Shown: positions 51,890 to 62,700, counted from the stretch's first letter. The stretch is 64,000 nt of DNA from Ornithinibacillus salinisoli (GCF_042682545.1 NZ_JBHUHQ010000015.1), one strand, 5' to 3'. Numbers and translations are program-made. The notes: a model not told the origin generated them from the letters alone.

Positions 51890-53203
51890 TTATAAACTCC
51901 AGTAATGATATCCTTTTGATTCGAATTCTTTCCTATCCAGAATACTCTTGATATCAACGATAACTTTTTTGTCATTTTTGTATAATTTACCCAAAGTTTC
52001 TACATTGTATGATTCTTTAAACTCATCATGTGAAACAGCTAGTACTACACTATCTACATTATTAACTTTGTCGATATCAACTAATTCAATACCGAACTCA
52101 TTATAAACCTCTTCAGGATCCGCTACTGGATCATGCACTAAAACTTCAACATCATATTCTTTTAATTCATTTATGATATCAATGATCTTAGTATTTCGTA
52201 CATCAGCAACATTTTCTTTAAATGTTAATCCAAAGATAGCCACTCTTGCGCCATCAATATCCTGCTTTGCTTTAATCATTTGTTTAATTATATTACTTGC
52301 AACATATTTACCCATATCATCATTAATTTTTCTACCTGATAAAATAATTTGAGAGTGGTAACCAAGCTGTTCTGCTTTATAAGTAAAGTAATATGGATCC
52401 ACTCCGATACAATGTCCCCCAACTAAACCAGGAGTAAACTTTAAGAAATTCCATTTAGTTCCGGCTGCCTCTAATACTGCCTTCGTATTAATTCCCATTT
52501 TATTAAAAACAATGGAAAGCTCATTCATAAAGGCAATATTGATATCACGTTGAGAGTTTTCAATTACTTTTGCAGCTTCAGCAACTTTAATGGACTCTGC
52601 TTCATGTACCCCAGCTTCGATTATGGAGTCATACACATCGGAAATCTCTTTTAATGCCTCTTCATCAGATCCTGACACAATTTTAATGATTTTAGTTAAC
52701 GTATTAACTTTATCACCAGGATTAATGCGTTCTGGAGAGTAACCTACCTTAAAGTCTTCTCCATATTTAAGTCCTGAGATTTCTTCCAGAATAGGGATAC
52801 AAATTTCTTCCGTTGTCCCTGGATAAACAGTCGATTCATATACAACAATAGATCCTTTAGTTAAATTTCTACCAACAGTTTCACTTGCTCCTATAACGGG
52901 TTTAAGGTTAGGGGTCTTATCAGTGTTTATTGGTGTTGGTACTGCAACTACATGAAACTTACATTCCTTAAGCTCACTTTCATTATTTGTAAATTTCATA
53001 GTGGTGTTTTGAACAGCTTCGTTTCCAACTTCGTCTGTGATGTCAACACCACTTAGATATGTATCTAGTTTTGAAGTGTTTGTATCATATCCAACTACAT
53101 CATATTTTTTGGCAAATTCAATAGCTAGTGGTAAGCCAACATAACCTAGACCTATAACGGAAATTTTTTCCTCTTTTGACTGTATCTTGTCAAATAAGCT
53201 CAT
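51890..53203 (-). CDS. UDP-N-acetyl-hexosamine 6-dehydrogenase (TviB/WbpO-like)
   Basis: The 437-residue enzyme oxidises C6 of a UDP-HexNAc to the uronic acid with two NAD+. Rossmann motif ISVIGLGYVGLPLAIEFAKK (about 14-33), VPTPINTDKTPNL, VVYESTVYPGTTEE, and the catalytic Cys in GLVGGHCIGVDPYYFTYKAE. The ENSQRDINIAFMNELS segment and GGHCIGVDPYY favour the UDP-GlcNAc/GalNAc (TviB, WbpO) branch over UDP-glucose dehydrogenases. It is divergent from galU and is likely to supply HexNAc-uronate for the glycan built by the transferases at 54437-59524. Confidence 0.88.
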   Translation of the reverse strand: MSLFDKIQSKEEKISVIGLGYVGLPLAIEFAKKYDVVGYDTNTSKLDTYLSGVDITDEVGNEAVQNTTMKFTNNESELKECKFHVVAVPTPINTDKTPNLKPVIGASETVGRNLTKGSIVVYESTVYPGTTEEICIPILEEISGLKYGEDFKVGYSPERINPGDKVNTLTKIIKIVSGSDEEALKEISDVYDSIIEAGVHEAESIKVAEAAKVIENSQRDINIAFMNELSIVFNKMGINTKAVLEAAGTKWNFLKFTPGLVGGHCIGVDPYYFTYKAEQLGYHSQIILSGRKINDDMGKYVASNIIKQMIKAKQDIDGARVAIFGLTFKENVADVRNTKIIDIINELKEYDVEVLVHDPVADPEEVYNEFGIELVDIDKVNNVDSVVLAVSHDEFKESYNVETLGKLYKNDKKVIVDIKSILDRKEFESKGYHYWSL

Positions 53204-53243
53204 ATTATCTCGACCCTTTCCTCAATTTATAGAAAATATCATT

Positions 53244-53280
53244 ATTACTATACAGCTATATCATTACCTTGTATAGTAAT
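53244..53280. repeat. Inverted repeat between divergent sugar-nucleotide genes
   Basis: ATTACTATAC (53244-53253) and GTATAGTAAT (53271-53280), separated by 17 bases, in the 190-base space between the dehydrogenase and galU. It could be an operator or a hairpin; the centre has no clear T tail. Confidence 0.5.
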
Positions 53281-53395
53281 TTCTATTATATATTGTAATA
53301 TATATCAATGCATTTTTCTAATAACAGTAAAAAATTGGAGTGTATTAACCTATATGATAAAATTTAAATAATAATAATGAAGGAGAAAATTGTCG

Positions 53396-54280
53396 ATGAA
53401 AGTAAAAAAAGCGATTATTCCTGCTGCAGGCTTAGGAACAAGGTTTTTACCCGCTACAAAAGCACAGCCAAAAGAAATGCTCCCGATTGTAGATAAACCA
53501 ACCATTCAATATATAGTAGAAGAAGCTGTGGCTTCGGGTATAGAGGATATTATTATTATCTCAGGTAGAGGGAAACGAGCAATTGAAGATCATTTTGACA
53601 TATCCTATGAATTAGAGGAAAAATTAGCTCAAAAGGGCGATATAGAAAAACTAGAGATGGTCCGCTCTATCTCTAATTTAGCTAATATCCATTATATAAG
53701 GCAAAAAGAGCCAAAGGGGCTTGGTCATGCAATTGCATGCGCACATAGCTTTGTTGGGAATGAACCATTTGCAGTCTTGCTTGGAGATGACATTGTCGAT
53801 TCAGAGGAACCTTGCTTAAAGCAACTGATTGAGGTGTATAATGAACACCACAAATCAATCATTGGGGTACATGATGTTCCGATGGAAGATGTATCGAAGT
53901 ATGGTATTGTTAAACCTTTAAGCACTAAAAATTTTGGACTTTCAATTAGTGCAATTGATTCGTTAGTAGAAAAACCTACACAAGAAGAAGCACCTTCTAA
54001 TTTAGCAATTATGGGACGTTATGTACTTACACCAGAAATTTTTGAAATCCTTGAGAATCAAAAGCCTGGTAAAAATGCAGAAATTCAACTGACAGATGCT
54101 TTAGTAAAATTAAATAAAGAACAACAAGTTTTAGCTTACAACTTTACTGGTAAAAGATATGATATAGGAAGTAAGTTGGGATTTGTACAAGCTACTATTG
54201 ATTTTGCACTATTACGTGAGGACTTGCATGACGACATTAGGGATTATATGGAAAGGAAGTTACAATCATTCGGTAAATAA
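53396..54280 (+). CDS. galU: UTP-glucose-1-phosphate uridylyltransferase
   Basis: GalU (GtaB in Bacillus) makes UDP-glucose from UTP and glucose-1-phosphate, used for teichoic-acid glucosylation, glycolipids and capsules. The 294-residue protein has KKAIIPAAGLGTRFLPATKA at the start (nucleotide loop), PKEMLPIVDKPTIQYIVEEA, then KGLGHAIACAHSFVG and LGDDIV (metal Asp), GRYVLTPEIFEIL and a C-terminal KRYDIGSKLGFVQATIDFAL. I chose ATG 53396 over TTG 53390 for its spacing to AAGGAG. Confidence 0.95.
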   Translation: MKVKKAIIPAAGLGTRFLPATKAQPKEMLPIVDKPTIQYIVEEAVASGIEDIIIISGRGKRAIEDHFDISYELEEKLAQKGDIEKLEMVRSISNLANIHYIRQKEPKGLGHAIACAHSFVGNEPFAVLLGDDIVDSEEPCLKQLIEVYNEHHKSIIGVHDVPMEDVSKYGIVKPLSTKNFGLSISAIDSLVEKPTQEEAPSNLAIMGRYVLTPEIFEILENQKPGKNAEIQLTDALVKLNKEQQVLAYNFTGKRYDIGSKLGFVQATIDFALLREDLHDDIRDYMERKLQSFGK

Positions 54281-54291
54281 TATATTGACTT

Positions 54292-54330
54292 GAAAGGAAT
54301 TTAACAGAACGTGGTTGAATTCCTTTCTTC
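54292..54330 (+). terminator. Terminator after galU
   Basis: GAAAGGAATT (54292-54301) pairs with AATTCCTTTC (54318-54327), then TTCTATTT. Confidence 0.7.
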
Positions 54331-54369
54331 TATTTGATTAGTACAATAATTTATAATTTGCCATCGCTA

Positions 54370-54378
54370 TGGTATAAT
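54370..54378 (+). promoter_or_regulatory. Extended -10 promoter of the glycosyltransferase operon
   Basis: TGGTATAAT: a perfect TATAAT (54373-54378) with the TGn extension. The -35 is poor (TTTATA-like). It lies 58 bases upstream of the first glycosyltransferase. Confidence 0.6.
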
Positions 54379-54436
54379 CTTTTGAGTGTAAATTAAGACC
54401 GTTAGATAGATTTTATAGATTGGAAGGCTGGATTCT

Positions 54437-55573
54437 GTGGAGAAGATTAAGATCGTATTTTTTATTTACCAGTTAGGTTCTGGTGGAGCTGCTAGGACAA
54501 TGTTAAATATTTTAAACAATATAGATAGAAGTAAATTCAAGCCTATCCTTGTAACATTGAATTATGATGGAAACTATGAGGAATATTTAAAAGAAGATAT
54601 AAAGTTCGTTAAATTATCAACAAGAAGATTACGTTCAGCAATTCTACCATTATCTAAAGTAATTCGAAGGGAAAATGCTGATATTGTATTTAGTACCATT
54701 CCCAATTATAATACGGTAGCCATTCTTGCTAGTTTAGTTTCATTTAGTAAAGCAAGAAACATAGTAAGAGAAGCAGCCTTTTTAGGTGGAACTTTTACTA
54801 GTAATCTGAAGCTTCTAGCATATGGTTTTTTATATAAATTGGCTCCTAGCGTAATTGCTTTGTCACAAGGAGTAAAAGATAATGTAATAAAGCGTTATAA
54901 GGTAAATCCACATAAGATTAAAGTAATTTATAATCCAGTGGATATAGATAGGATTCAATCTAGCATTCAAAATGGAAAGATACATGAACAGTACGAATCA
55001 ATCATCAAAAGTAACGAAAAAACGATTGTAACTGCTGGTCGTCTAGTACCCGATAAAGATCATAAAACATTACTAGAAGCGTTTGCAAAAGTGAATAAAA
55101 AAATCAACTCAAACCTATTTATCTTAGGTGAGGGCGAATTAGAAACCATCTTAAAACACAAGGCTAAACAATTAAATATCCATAACAAAGTACACTTTGT
55201 TGGCTTTCAGCAAAATCCATATATTTATTTTAATCATGCGGATTTATTTGTATTATCCTCAAGAAGAGAAGGTTTTGGGCATGTATTAGCAGAAGCTCTA
55301 GCGACTGGTACTCCAGTTGTATCTACAAACTGTAAGCCCGGTGCAATTGAAGTATTAAAAGATGGAAAGTACGGTAGATTATGTAAAGTAGGTAATCCGG
55401 ATGAATTGGCGAATGAAATATACGATGTTTTAACCTGCGATACAGATGAACTACACCAGATAGTTAGTAGAGGATTACAGCGTGTGGAAGAGTTTGATGC
55501 AAAAGTTATTGTAAAACAATATGAAGAAGTGTTTATGAGACATGCAACTCATAGGGTGAGCGATAGGAATTAG
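54437..55573 (+). CDS. GT4-family glycosyltransferase
   Basis: The 378-residue GT-B-fold transferase retains the GT4 pattern: N-terminal IKIVFFIYQLGSGGAARTML (acceptor-side domain), VTAGRLVPDKDHKTLLEAFA, the donor-binding loop LSSRREGFGHVLAEALATGT PVV, and the EX7E-type Glu pair (REGFGHVLAEAL). GTG 54437 follows TTGGAAGGC. It starts a run of four transferases with spacings of 11, 48 and 31 bases and likely builds the repeat unit of a surface polysaccharide. The acceptor and donor are not known. Confidence 0.85.
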   Translation: MEKIKIVFFIYQLGSGGAARTMLNILNNIDRSKFKPILVTLNYDGNYEEYLKEDIKFVKLSTRRLRSAILPLSKVIRRENADIVFSTIPNYNTVAILASLVSFSKARNIVREAAFLGGTFTSNLKLLAYGFLYKLAPSVIALSQGVKDNVIKRYKVNPHKIKVIYNPVDIDRIQSSIQNGKIHEQYESIIKSNEKTIVTAGRLVPDKDHKTLLEAFAKVNKKINSNLFILGEGELETILKHKAKQLNIHNKVHFVGFQQNPYIYFNHADLFVLSSRREGFGHVLAEALATGTPVVSTNCKPGAIEVLKDGKYGRLCKVGNPDELANEIYDVLTCDTDELHQIVSRGLQRVEEFDAKVIVKQYEEVFMRHATHRVSDRN

Positions 55574-55584
55574 GAGGTAAGGGA

Positions 55585-56715
55585 ATGGAATTAACCAACC
55601 GTGTCGTACATTTAACGACAGTACACCACCCATACGATCCACGTATTTATCATAAAGAATGTAAATCATTACATCAAGCTGGCTATGATGTGACTTTAAT
55701 TGCGCAAGAAGATCCAACTGAATCAAGAAAAAATGGGAGTATTAAACATATTAAGCTAAAATCATATTCAAATAGATTGAAGCGAATGATATTTGGAACA
55801 TACGATTTGTACAAGAAAGCAAAACGATTAAATGCAGATGTATACCATTTTCATGACCCGGAATTATTGCCAGTTGGTTGGCTTTTAAAGAAGAAAAATA
55901 ATATTGTTATTTATGATATTCACGAAGACTATGTGACAAGTATTATGCAGAAAGAATATATGAAAGAAACGATAAAAAAGATTGTGGCATCTGCGTATAA
56001 GTTTATGGAGAATATTTTTGCGAAAAAGCTCGAGCTTTGCTTAGCAGAAAAATATTATAAAGATATTTACCCAAGGGGAAAATGTATATTAAATTATCCA
56101 ACCATAAACAAAAATGTAATTAACCATCAACGAAAGAATAGTTCAGTGGAAGATAGCTTATTGTACACGGGGAATGTTACCCATGTAAGGGGTGCGTTGA
56201 TCCATGCAAAGATACCATTGATTCATCCTAGTGTATCTGTCCATTTTGTAGGGAAATGTAACAAATCAATAGCTGATGAGATTTATACTATTGCAAATGA
56301 TAGACAACATCAGATCGAGATTGTAGGGATTGATCGTTTCGTTGAGAAAGAAGATATCGAAGCGAAATATGTTAGCCGTAACTGGCTAGCGGGAATCGCA
56401 CTCTTTCCACCGACTGAACATTATATGAAGAAAGAGTTAACCAAGTTTTTTGAATATATGAGTGCAGGTCTACCTATTATTTGTTCGGACTTTCCGGTTT
56501 GGAAAAAATTTGTGGAAACTTATGAGTGTGGAATTGCAGTCGATCCGTATAATGAACATGAAATTAACGAGGCTATTGAATTTTTAAGAAATAACCCTCA
56601 AGAAGTAATCCGGATGGGTGAGAATGGCAAGGAAGCAGTAGTCGAAAAACTAAACTGGAATGTAGAAGAAGGGAAACTTGTTAATTGGTATAAGGAATTA
56701 CTTGACAAGAACTAA
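55585..56715 (+). CDS. Glycosyltransferase, GT4-like
   Basis: The 376-residue GT-B protein begins NRVVHLTTVHHPYDPRIYHK and has YHFHDPELLPVGWLL, the interdomain DIHEDYVTSIM and the C-terminal donor site FFEYMSAGLPIICSDFPVWK. The DPRIYHKECKSL motif is typical of GT4 enzymes in capsule and exopolysaccharide loci. It starts 11 bases after the previous gene, with TTAGGAGGTAAGG as ribosome site, so it is cotranscribed with it. Donor and acceptor are not known. Confidence 0.82.
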   Translation: MELTNRVVHLTTVHHPYDPRIYHKECKSLHQAGYDVTLIAQEDPTESRKNGSIKHIKLKSYSNRLKRMIFGTYDLYKKAKRLNADVYHFHDPELLPVGWLLKKKNNIVIYDIHEDYVTSIMQKEYMKETIKKIVASAYKFMENIFAKKLELCLAEKYYKDIYPRGKCILNYPTINKNVINHQRKNSSVEDSLLYTGNVTHVRGALIHAKIPLIHPSVSVHFVGKCNKSIADEIYTIANDRQHQIEIVGIDRFVEKEDIEAKYVSRNWLAGIALFPPTEHYMKKELTKFFEYMSAGLPIICSDFPVWKKFVETYECGIAVDPYNEHEINEAIEFLRNNPQEVIRMGENGKEAVVEKLNWNVEEGKLVNWYKELLDKN

Positions 56716-56763
56716 ACTTTTTCGGAATTAAGATAATAGATAATTATAGAAAAGAGGGGAAAT

Positions 56764-57552
56764 ATGTCACAACAACATAACCCTTTAATATCAGTTATAA
56801 CACCTGCGTATAATGCGGAAAAATTTATAGCGAAGACAATTGAGTCTGTACTCGATCAAACGTATACAAATTGGGAAATGGTTATCGTGGATGATCGTTC
56901 AACTGATAATACGGTGCAAATTATACAAGAATATCAAAAGAATGACGAACGAATTAAACTGTATATTTTACCTGAAAATAGTGGTTCTGCAGTTGCTCGA
57001 AATACAGCAATGAAAAATGCACAGGGACAATATATTGCATTTTTAGATAGTGATGATCTTTGGTATCCTGAAAAACTTGAAAAGCAATTAAAATTTATGC
57101 AAGAAAAGAATATTGCTTTTTCATTTACGAAGTACAGACGAATGGATGAAGATGGTACACTGAGAAATGCTATTTCGAAAGCTCCAAAGTCCGTAAGCTA
57201 CCATGAATTGTTAAGGCACTGTGTAATTGGTTGCTTAACGGTAATGATTGATCGTGATAAAGTTGGTCGTTTAGATATGATAAACATACGAACAAGGCAG
57301 GATTATGCTTATTGGTTAGAAATAACGAAGCGAGGATTTAGTGCCTATGGATTACCGGAAGTATTATCCAAGTATAGGACGGTTGAGAACTCCATATCTA
57401 GAAATAAAATTAAAGCTGCTAAAAGACAATGGTATGTGTATCGACATGTTGAAAATCTAGGGATTCTAAAAAGTCTTTGGTACTTTACTTATTATGCCTT
57501 TATGGGTGTGAAAAATATGATTAAATATAAGGTATCATTAAAGGATAAATAA
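56764..57552 (+). CDS. GT2-family glycosyltransferase (TuaG-like)
   Basis: The 262-residue GT-A enzyme: ISVITPAYNAEKFIAKTIES at the start, VDDRSTDNT (UDP-binding Asp), AVARNTAMKNAQGQYIAFLD, and the metal motif DSDDLW. The later HCVIGCLTVMIDRDKVGRLD and TRQDYAYWLEI and the C-terminal end resemble TuaG, a glycosyltransferase of teichuronic acid synthesis in B. subtilis; this is from memory of TuaG. Association with a UDP-HexNAc dehydrogenase fits a uronic-acid-containing wall polymer. It is the third of four transferases in the operon. Confidence 0.8.
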   Translation: MSQQHNPLISVITPAYNAEKFIAKTIESVLDQTYTNWEMVIVDDRSTDNTVQIIQEYQKNDERIKLYILPENSGSAVARNTAMKNAQGQYIAFLDSDDLWYPEKLEKQLKFMQEKNIAFSFTKYRRMDEDGTLRNAISKAPKSVSYHELLRHCVIGCLTVMIDRDKVGRLDMINIRTRQDYAYWLEITKRGFSAYGLPEVLSKYRTVENSISRNKIKAAKRQWYVYRHVENLGILKSLWYFTYYAFMGVKNMIKYKVSLKDK

Positions 57553-57583
57553 ATTAATCAATCAAGGATGGTGGCAGACTGCG

Positions 57584-59524
57584 GTGAAGAACATTTTTAA
57601 AAAAATACTTTCTTTCCCCATGGACTGGTTCCTTTTTACTGTTCTAAGTGAGAATCAGCGAAATTTTTTAAGTAGCTTGTTATCCGAGAAAGTAAAGGAA
57701 AAAATTAAAAGACTAATTAGTGGGAAAAAACTAATCGAAAGAGATAAGCTGCAAAAAATAAAATACCATCTATATAATCTAGGTATGGAAAAAAAAGGAC
57801 TTGATGCATTAGAAGCATTCTATGAAAATGCGAAAGATCCATATTTAAAACGTACAGCTGCATGGGAATTAGTTTTATGGCATGCTAATGAGCATTCAGA
57901 GCAAGGCGGAAGAAAAGCGTTAACTTATATACCAGCAGCTTCTTTAAAACAGAAAAATATGGATGAACGTAGAAGAATAGCGATTATTAAAGCGGAATGT
58001 CTTGATTTGATAAATAAAGTCCAAGAATCCAAACAAACGATAGATCAGATGCTTTCTTTGGATGAGCATCCAGATTTATTTTTAGCAAGAGCTAATTTAG
58101 AGGATTCGATTGAAAATAAACTCAAATGGATAAACAAGGCCCTTAGTTATTATAATCTAACTCCTATATCCTTCTCAGGTAAAACTGTTTCTGTTAGTTA
58201 TGATGATTTATCTACTGAAGTGTTAGAACCAGTAGAAAATGCGGAGCCAAAAGTTTCTATTATTCTACCGGCTTATAATGCGGAGACAGGTATCCGAACA
58301 GCGATTAATTCCTTGTTAGCTCAGACATGGCAGAATTTTGAGCTGTTAGTTGTAGATGATTGTAGTCCGGATAATACAGTAAAAGTAGTTCAAGAATATG
58401 CAGAAAAGGACTCTAGGGTTAAACTATTAAATACTCCAATTAATAGTGGACCATATGTTGCGAGGAATATAGCACTAAAAGAAGCAACAGGAGAATTCGT
58501 AACGATTAATGATTCAGACGATTGGTCCCATCCTCAGAAAATTGAAATACAAGTGAAGCACTTGTTGGAGAACGAGCATATCATTGCAAATACATCTGAA
58601 CATGCCCGTTTAACGGAAGAAATTAAATTATATCGTCGAGGTACTCCAGGTAAATATATTTTTCCTAATATGTCTTCTATTATGTTTAGGCGCAAACCGG
58701 TCATGGAGAAGCTGGGTTTTTGGGATAGTGTTCGATTTGCAGCGGATGGTGAATTTAAGCGTCGTTTATTAATGGAGTTTGGCGTACAACGTTATGTAGA
58801 CTTACAGACAGGTCCGTTATCATTGCCAAGACAATCCGTTTCATCATTAACAGGAAGCTCTGCATTTGGATACAATGGCTTTTTTAAAGGAGTACGAAGA
58901 GAATATGTGGAAAGTCTTGAATATTACCATAATCGTGCTGATAATTTATATTATCCCTATCCCCAAATGAAACGGGTATTTCCTGTTCCTGAGCCAATGT
59001 GGCCCCAAAGGGAAGAAATGCCTAAAGGGAAACGGCATTTTGATGTTGTTATTGCTACTGATTTCAGAATGTTTGATATGGCTACATTAAACGAAATAAA
59101 ACAAGGGTCTAAGCTACATGAGCGTATCGGACTTGCGCAAATTAATCATTTTAATTTGGCTTTAGACAACAAGACTAACGAGGAATATAGAAGTTTGATC
59201 GATGGTGAAAAGATACAAATGCTAGTGTACGGAGAAAAAATTAAATGTTTGAAGCTAATCATTATAAATCCTGTTGTTTTAGAAGACTCTCAACACTATG
59301 TACCTGATATTGAACCGGAAGAAGTGTCTGTTGTTATTAATTGTTTACCGGTACAAGATGGTGAAAGGTATTATCATTTTAATAACAGTAAACAACATTT
59401 AACTACCTTTTTCAATTCCAATAGTATCTGGTATCCTTATAATTCTTCTATACGAGATGAACTAATTGAAGAGTATAATGAGGAAATAAATCACATTCCT
59501 CTTTCAAATAACGAATGGAAATAA
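57584..59524 (+). CDS. GT2 glycosyltransferase with an N-terminal helical-repeat part and a C-terminal extension
   Basis: The 646-residue protein has three parts. Residues 1-215 are helical with TPR-like segments (LDALEAFYENAKDPYLKRTA). The GT2 domain starts near residue 224 (KVSIILPAYNAETGIRTAIN; VDDCSPDNT; VARNIALKEATGEFVTINDS then DDW as metal motif) and runs to about 460. The last 170 residues, from KRHFDVVIATDFRMFDMATL, are a domain I do not recognise. GTG 57584 lies ten bases after AAGGATGGTGG. It is the last transferase of the operon; a terminator follows at 59539-59581. Confidence 0.8.
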   Translation: MKNIFKKILSFPMDWFLFTVLSENQRNFLSSLLSEKVKEKIKRLISGKKLIERDKLQKIKYHLYNLGMEKKGLDALEAFYENAKDPYLKRTAAWELVLWHANEHSEQGGRKALTYIPAASLKQKNMDERRRIAIIKAECLDLINKVQESKQTIDQMLSLDEHPDLFLARANLEDSIENKLKWINKALSYYNLTPISFSGKTVSVSYDDLSTEVLEPVENAEPKVSIILPAYNAETGIRTAINSLLAQTWQNFELLVVDDCSPDNTVKVVQEYAEKDSRVKLLNTPINSGPYVARNIALKEATGEFVTINDSDDWSHPQKIEIQVKHLLENEHIIANTSEHARLTEEIKLYRRGTPGKYIFPNMSSIMFRRKPVMEKLGFWDSVRFAADGEFKRRLLMEFGVQRYVDLQTGPLSLPRQSVSSLTGSSAFGYNGFFKGVRREYVESLEYYHNRADNLYYPYPQMKRVFPVPEPMWPQREEMPKGKRHFDVVIATDFRMFDMATLNEIKQGSKLHERIGLAQINHFNLALDNKTNEEYRSLIDGEKIQMLVYGEKIKCLKLIIINPVVLEDSQHYVPDIEPEEVSVVINCLPVQDGERYYHFNNSKQHLTTFFNSNSIWYPYNSSIRDELIEEYNEEINHIPLSNNEWK

Positions 59525-59538
59525 CAATCTTTTATTGT

Positions 59539-59581
59539 GAGCAAGAAGCGGAAAATGTCTCCGTATTCTTGCTCTTTTTAT
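59539..59581 (+). terminator. Terminator of the glycosyltransferase operon
   Basis: GAGCAAGAA (59539-59547) pairs with TTCTTGCTC (59567-59575), with an inner CGGA/TCCG pair, then TTTTTA. Confidence 0.85.
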
Positions 59582-59658
59582 TCGATATAAAGCGACAATA
59601 GTAGGATCATACCATTTACTTTCGACAAATATTCTACTAATATATTAAGTAGAGTAAA

Positions 59659-59669
59659 AAAGGGGGTGG
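59659..59669 (+). other. SD-like sequence in the leader of the autolysin gene
   Basis: AAAGGGGGTGG is followed by ATG 59673 and only seven codons (MKVTAVL, stop). It lies about 125 bases before the real start. This is the same arrangement as in other long leaders of exported proteins in this window. Confidence 0.3.
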
Positions 59670-59791
59670 ACTATGAAAGTGACAGCAGTCTTATAATAGA
59701 ATAATAGAGGATAGACTTATTCGAATCCTTCTATGATGCACTTTGATAGTCTATTTAATATTGAATTTATAAAATTAATAGGGGGATTTGC

Positions 59792-62700
59792 ATGAGAAGA
59801 AGAGTTTTGATTAGTCTACTTTGTTTCTTTCTTATACCTAGCTTAGTTTTCGCAGAATCTAGTGATAATGAAGATATTGAAAAAGAAACTGAGTTGGTAG
59901 AAGAGACACAGGATCTAAGTGAAAATGAGCAACAAGTAAACCTAACAAACGATCCTTCAGTGAGCAATGAGGAAGAAGAGGTAACAAGTAGTACAAAAAC
60001 TCCAGATGAATGGTATGAAGAAGGGATGAATAATCCTTCTGCTACCAAAAGAGTCGAAATTTTTGAAGAGGCATACAGTTATTATCCTCAAAACGAAAAA
60101 ATCATCTCAGGATTAAACGAGAGTGTGAGAAATCTATTAAATTGGGCTAGTGGCAAGCACAATAGTGGGGATTATGGTACAGCTGTCGACAGATATAATT
60201 ACATTCTAACTGTTGAAGGAATAAGCAGTACTTATAGTGATGAAGCATCATGGAAAAAAGAATACGCTATTAATAAAACGAACTACCCTACAGCAGATCA
60301 ACTCTATGATGAGGCTATGTCAGAATCAACAGCTTCAGGTAGATTTGATGCATTTATAGAAAGCTATACTTACTATTCCAATAATAATAGAATTTTAGAA
60401 GGTCTTCGTTCAAGTGCAGAGTTATTATATAATTGGGCGATCAAGCAACATGGACTTAGAGAGTTTGATACGGCAATTGATAGATATGAACGACTACTTT
60501 CTTCTGATGCGCTTACCTCTAGTTTTCTTTCAAAAGTAGAATCTCGTCTGAATGAAGCACTCCACGAGATACGACCATCGGGGATTATCTATGAAGAAGC
60601 GAAAAATGAATATAGTGCATCGAAGAAGCTTGAACTTTATATCGAAGGATATGAGTCCTATCCAGAAAATGTAGACTTTATCAATGGTATAAATGAAAGT
60701 GGTAAGTTATTGTTGAGTTGGGCAAGGGGACAACATCAATCTGGAAAGTGGAGTACAGCAATTGACCGATATCATAAGATCCTAGATGGTCCAGTGACAT
60801 CAAAATCACTTCAGGATTCAGTTGCTTTGCATTTAGAAAAAGCAGAAAACCGTAACACTATTCCGACTGCTGTTTCACTACTTGAGGAATACAAAAAACT
60901 GACAAAAGTATCGGAAATCTTTAGACATAGTGTTGAAAACTTCCTTTATTACCCAGAATCTGAAAAGTTTGAAACAGAAATGAATCATGCCGCAGAACAA
61001 CTATTAAATTGGGCCATGGGAAAACACGATAATGGTGACTTTACGACTTCTAAAGATAGATATGAAATAATTATCTCTATACCATATATCAACCAATCAA
61101 TTAGAAAAAAAACCGAATCACTGCTTTCTGATGCAGAAATTGGCAAGCGTTCTGCGGGTGCTATTTATCAGGATGCTGTAGAAGAAGGTAGAGCATCTTA
61201 TAAGTTGAATCTTTTTATAAATGGATATGAGTTTTATCCAGATGATCAGCGTTTCATTAAAGGGATCCAAGATAGTGCTGAATCATTATTTGATTTTGCA
61301 GTAAGAAAACATCATGCTGGTGATTTCGCTACTGCAATTGAACGATACGAAAGAATATTAGTTGCACCTTCCGTATTAACTTCGACAAGAGAAAAGACAC
61401 AAGAAAAGTTAGCTGGCGCCAAAATTGGTAAACGTCCTGCAGATGTAATCTATAACCTAGTGAAAGAAGAAACAACGGCATCGGGCTTGTTTGAATTGAA
61501 TAGTCAAGGATATTCATTCTATCCAGAAGATGACCGTTTCGCTACTGGGTTAGCAGAGAGTTCCAAATATTTATTTGAGCTAGCTGCCCGTTATCATTCG
61601 CAAGGAAGATTTACTGATGCAAATACTCGCTATGAAAAATTATTAAATACAGACGGCGTTCCTAATAGTTATCAAACAAAAGCGAGTTATCTTCAAAAGT
61701 ATTCTGCTGAAGAAAAGCTTATACCTAATGCAGAAGAGTATGAAGCACTTATCGAGAAGGAATCGACTGTATCTGGAAAATTGGATATGGCTGTCGAAGG
61801 CTATTGGATTTATAGTGAGAAACCTCTTATGGTGAACCTTGTTATAGAGAATGCATACGGATTATTAAATTGGGCAACCGGAGTTCACAAACGTGGTGAT
61901 ATTACTACAGCTCTAAATAGGTATAATAGAATACTAGATTTGCCTGTGAAAAGTGATGTTCTAATCACGGAAACTACTTTAAAGAAAAGCTATGCTGATT
62001 CAGGGGAAATATTACCAACTGCTGATCAAATATACAATGAGGCACAAGAAGAAACAAGAGCGTCCTATGTATTTGACCTATATGTTAAAGGTAATATCCT
62101 TTACCGTGACGATGAAAGGTTTATAGTTGGAATTGAAGAGAGCTCTATTTCACTTCTAAACCTAGCTATTCGCTACCATGATAGTGGTCAATATGATAGA
62201 GCAAGAGATCGTTATGATACGCTTATATCTACAGCGAGTGTTCCTAGTCGTATTATTTTAGAAGCAGAACTTAGAAAACGTTATGCTGAAAAAAGTAAAT
62301 TAGTTCCAGAAGCAAATGATTTGTATAATTTAGCATTAAAAAATACCACAGTTAGTGGAAAATTTGATGCATTTGTTGAAGGATACGTTTTCTATCCATC
62401 AGATGAAAGGTTTGTAAGTGGGTTAGAAATTAGCGCATATGATTTATATAAATATACTATTAAAATTCACAAAAATAAAGACTTCAGTGGGGCTATAAGT
62501 CGTTATGAAAAGCTAATTAGTTCTCCTGGTATTCCTGATTATATTGTAGATGGAGCGCTAGCAAATCTAGAATATGCTAAGGATCGTATTGTTCCTATTA
62601 GCCAAATGATTAACTTTACGGAATATAATATTAGTCTTCAGGATGCCTTGAGTATACAAATGAAGGTTTCACCACAAACAGATAAATACATTGGGGTGCC

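Noticed and set aside
59999..62600. Possible CRISPR or DNA tandem repeat in the autolysin gene
   Set aside because: The periodicity is at the protein level (nine diverged 96-residue units); the DNA copies are not near-identical and there are no spacer-like units.
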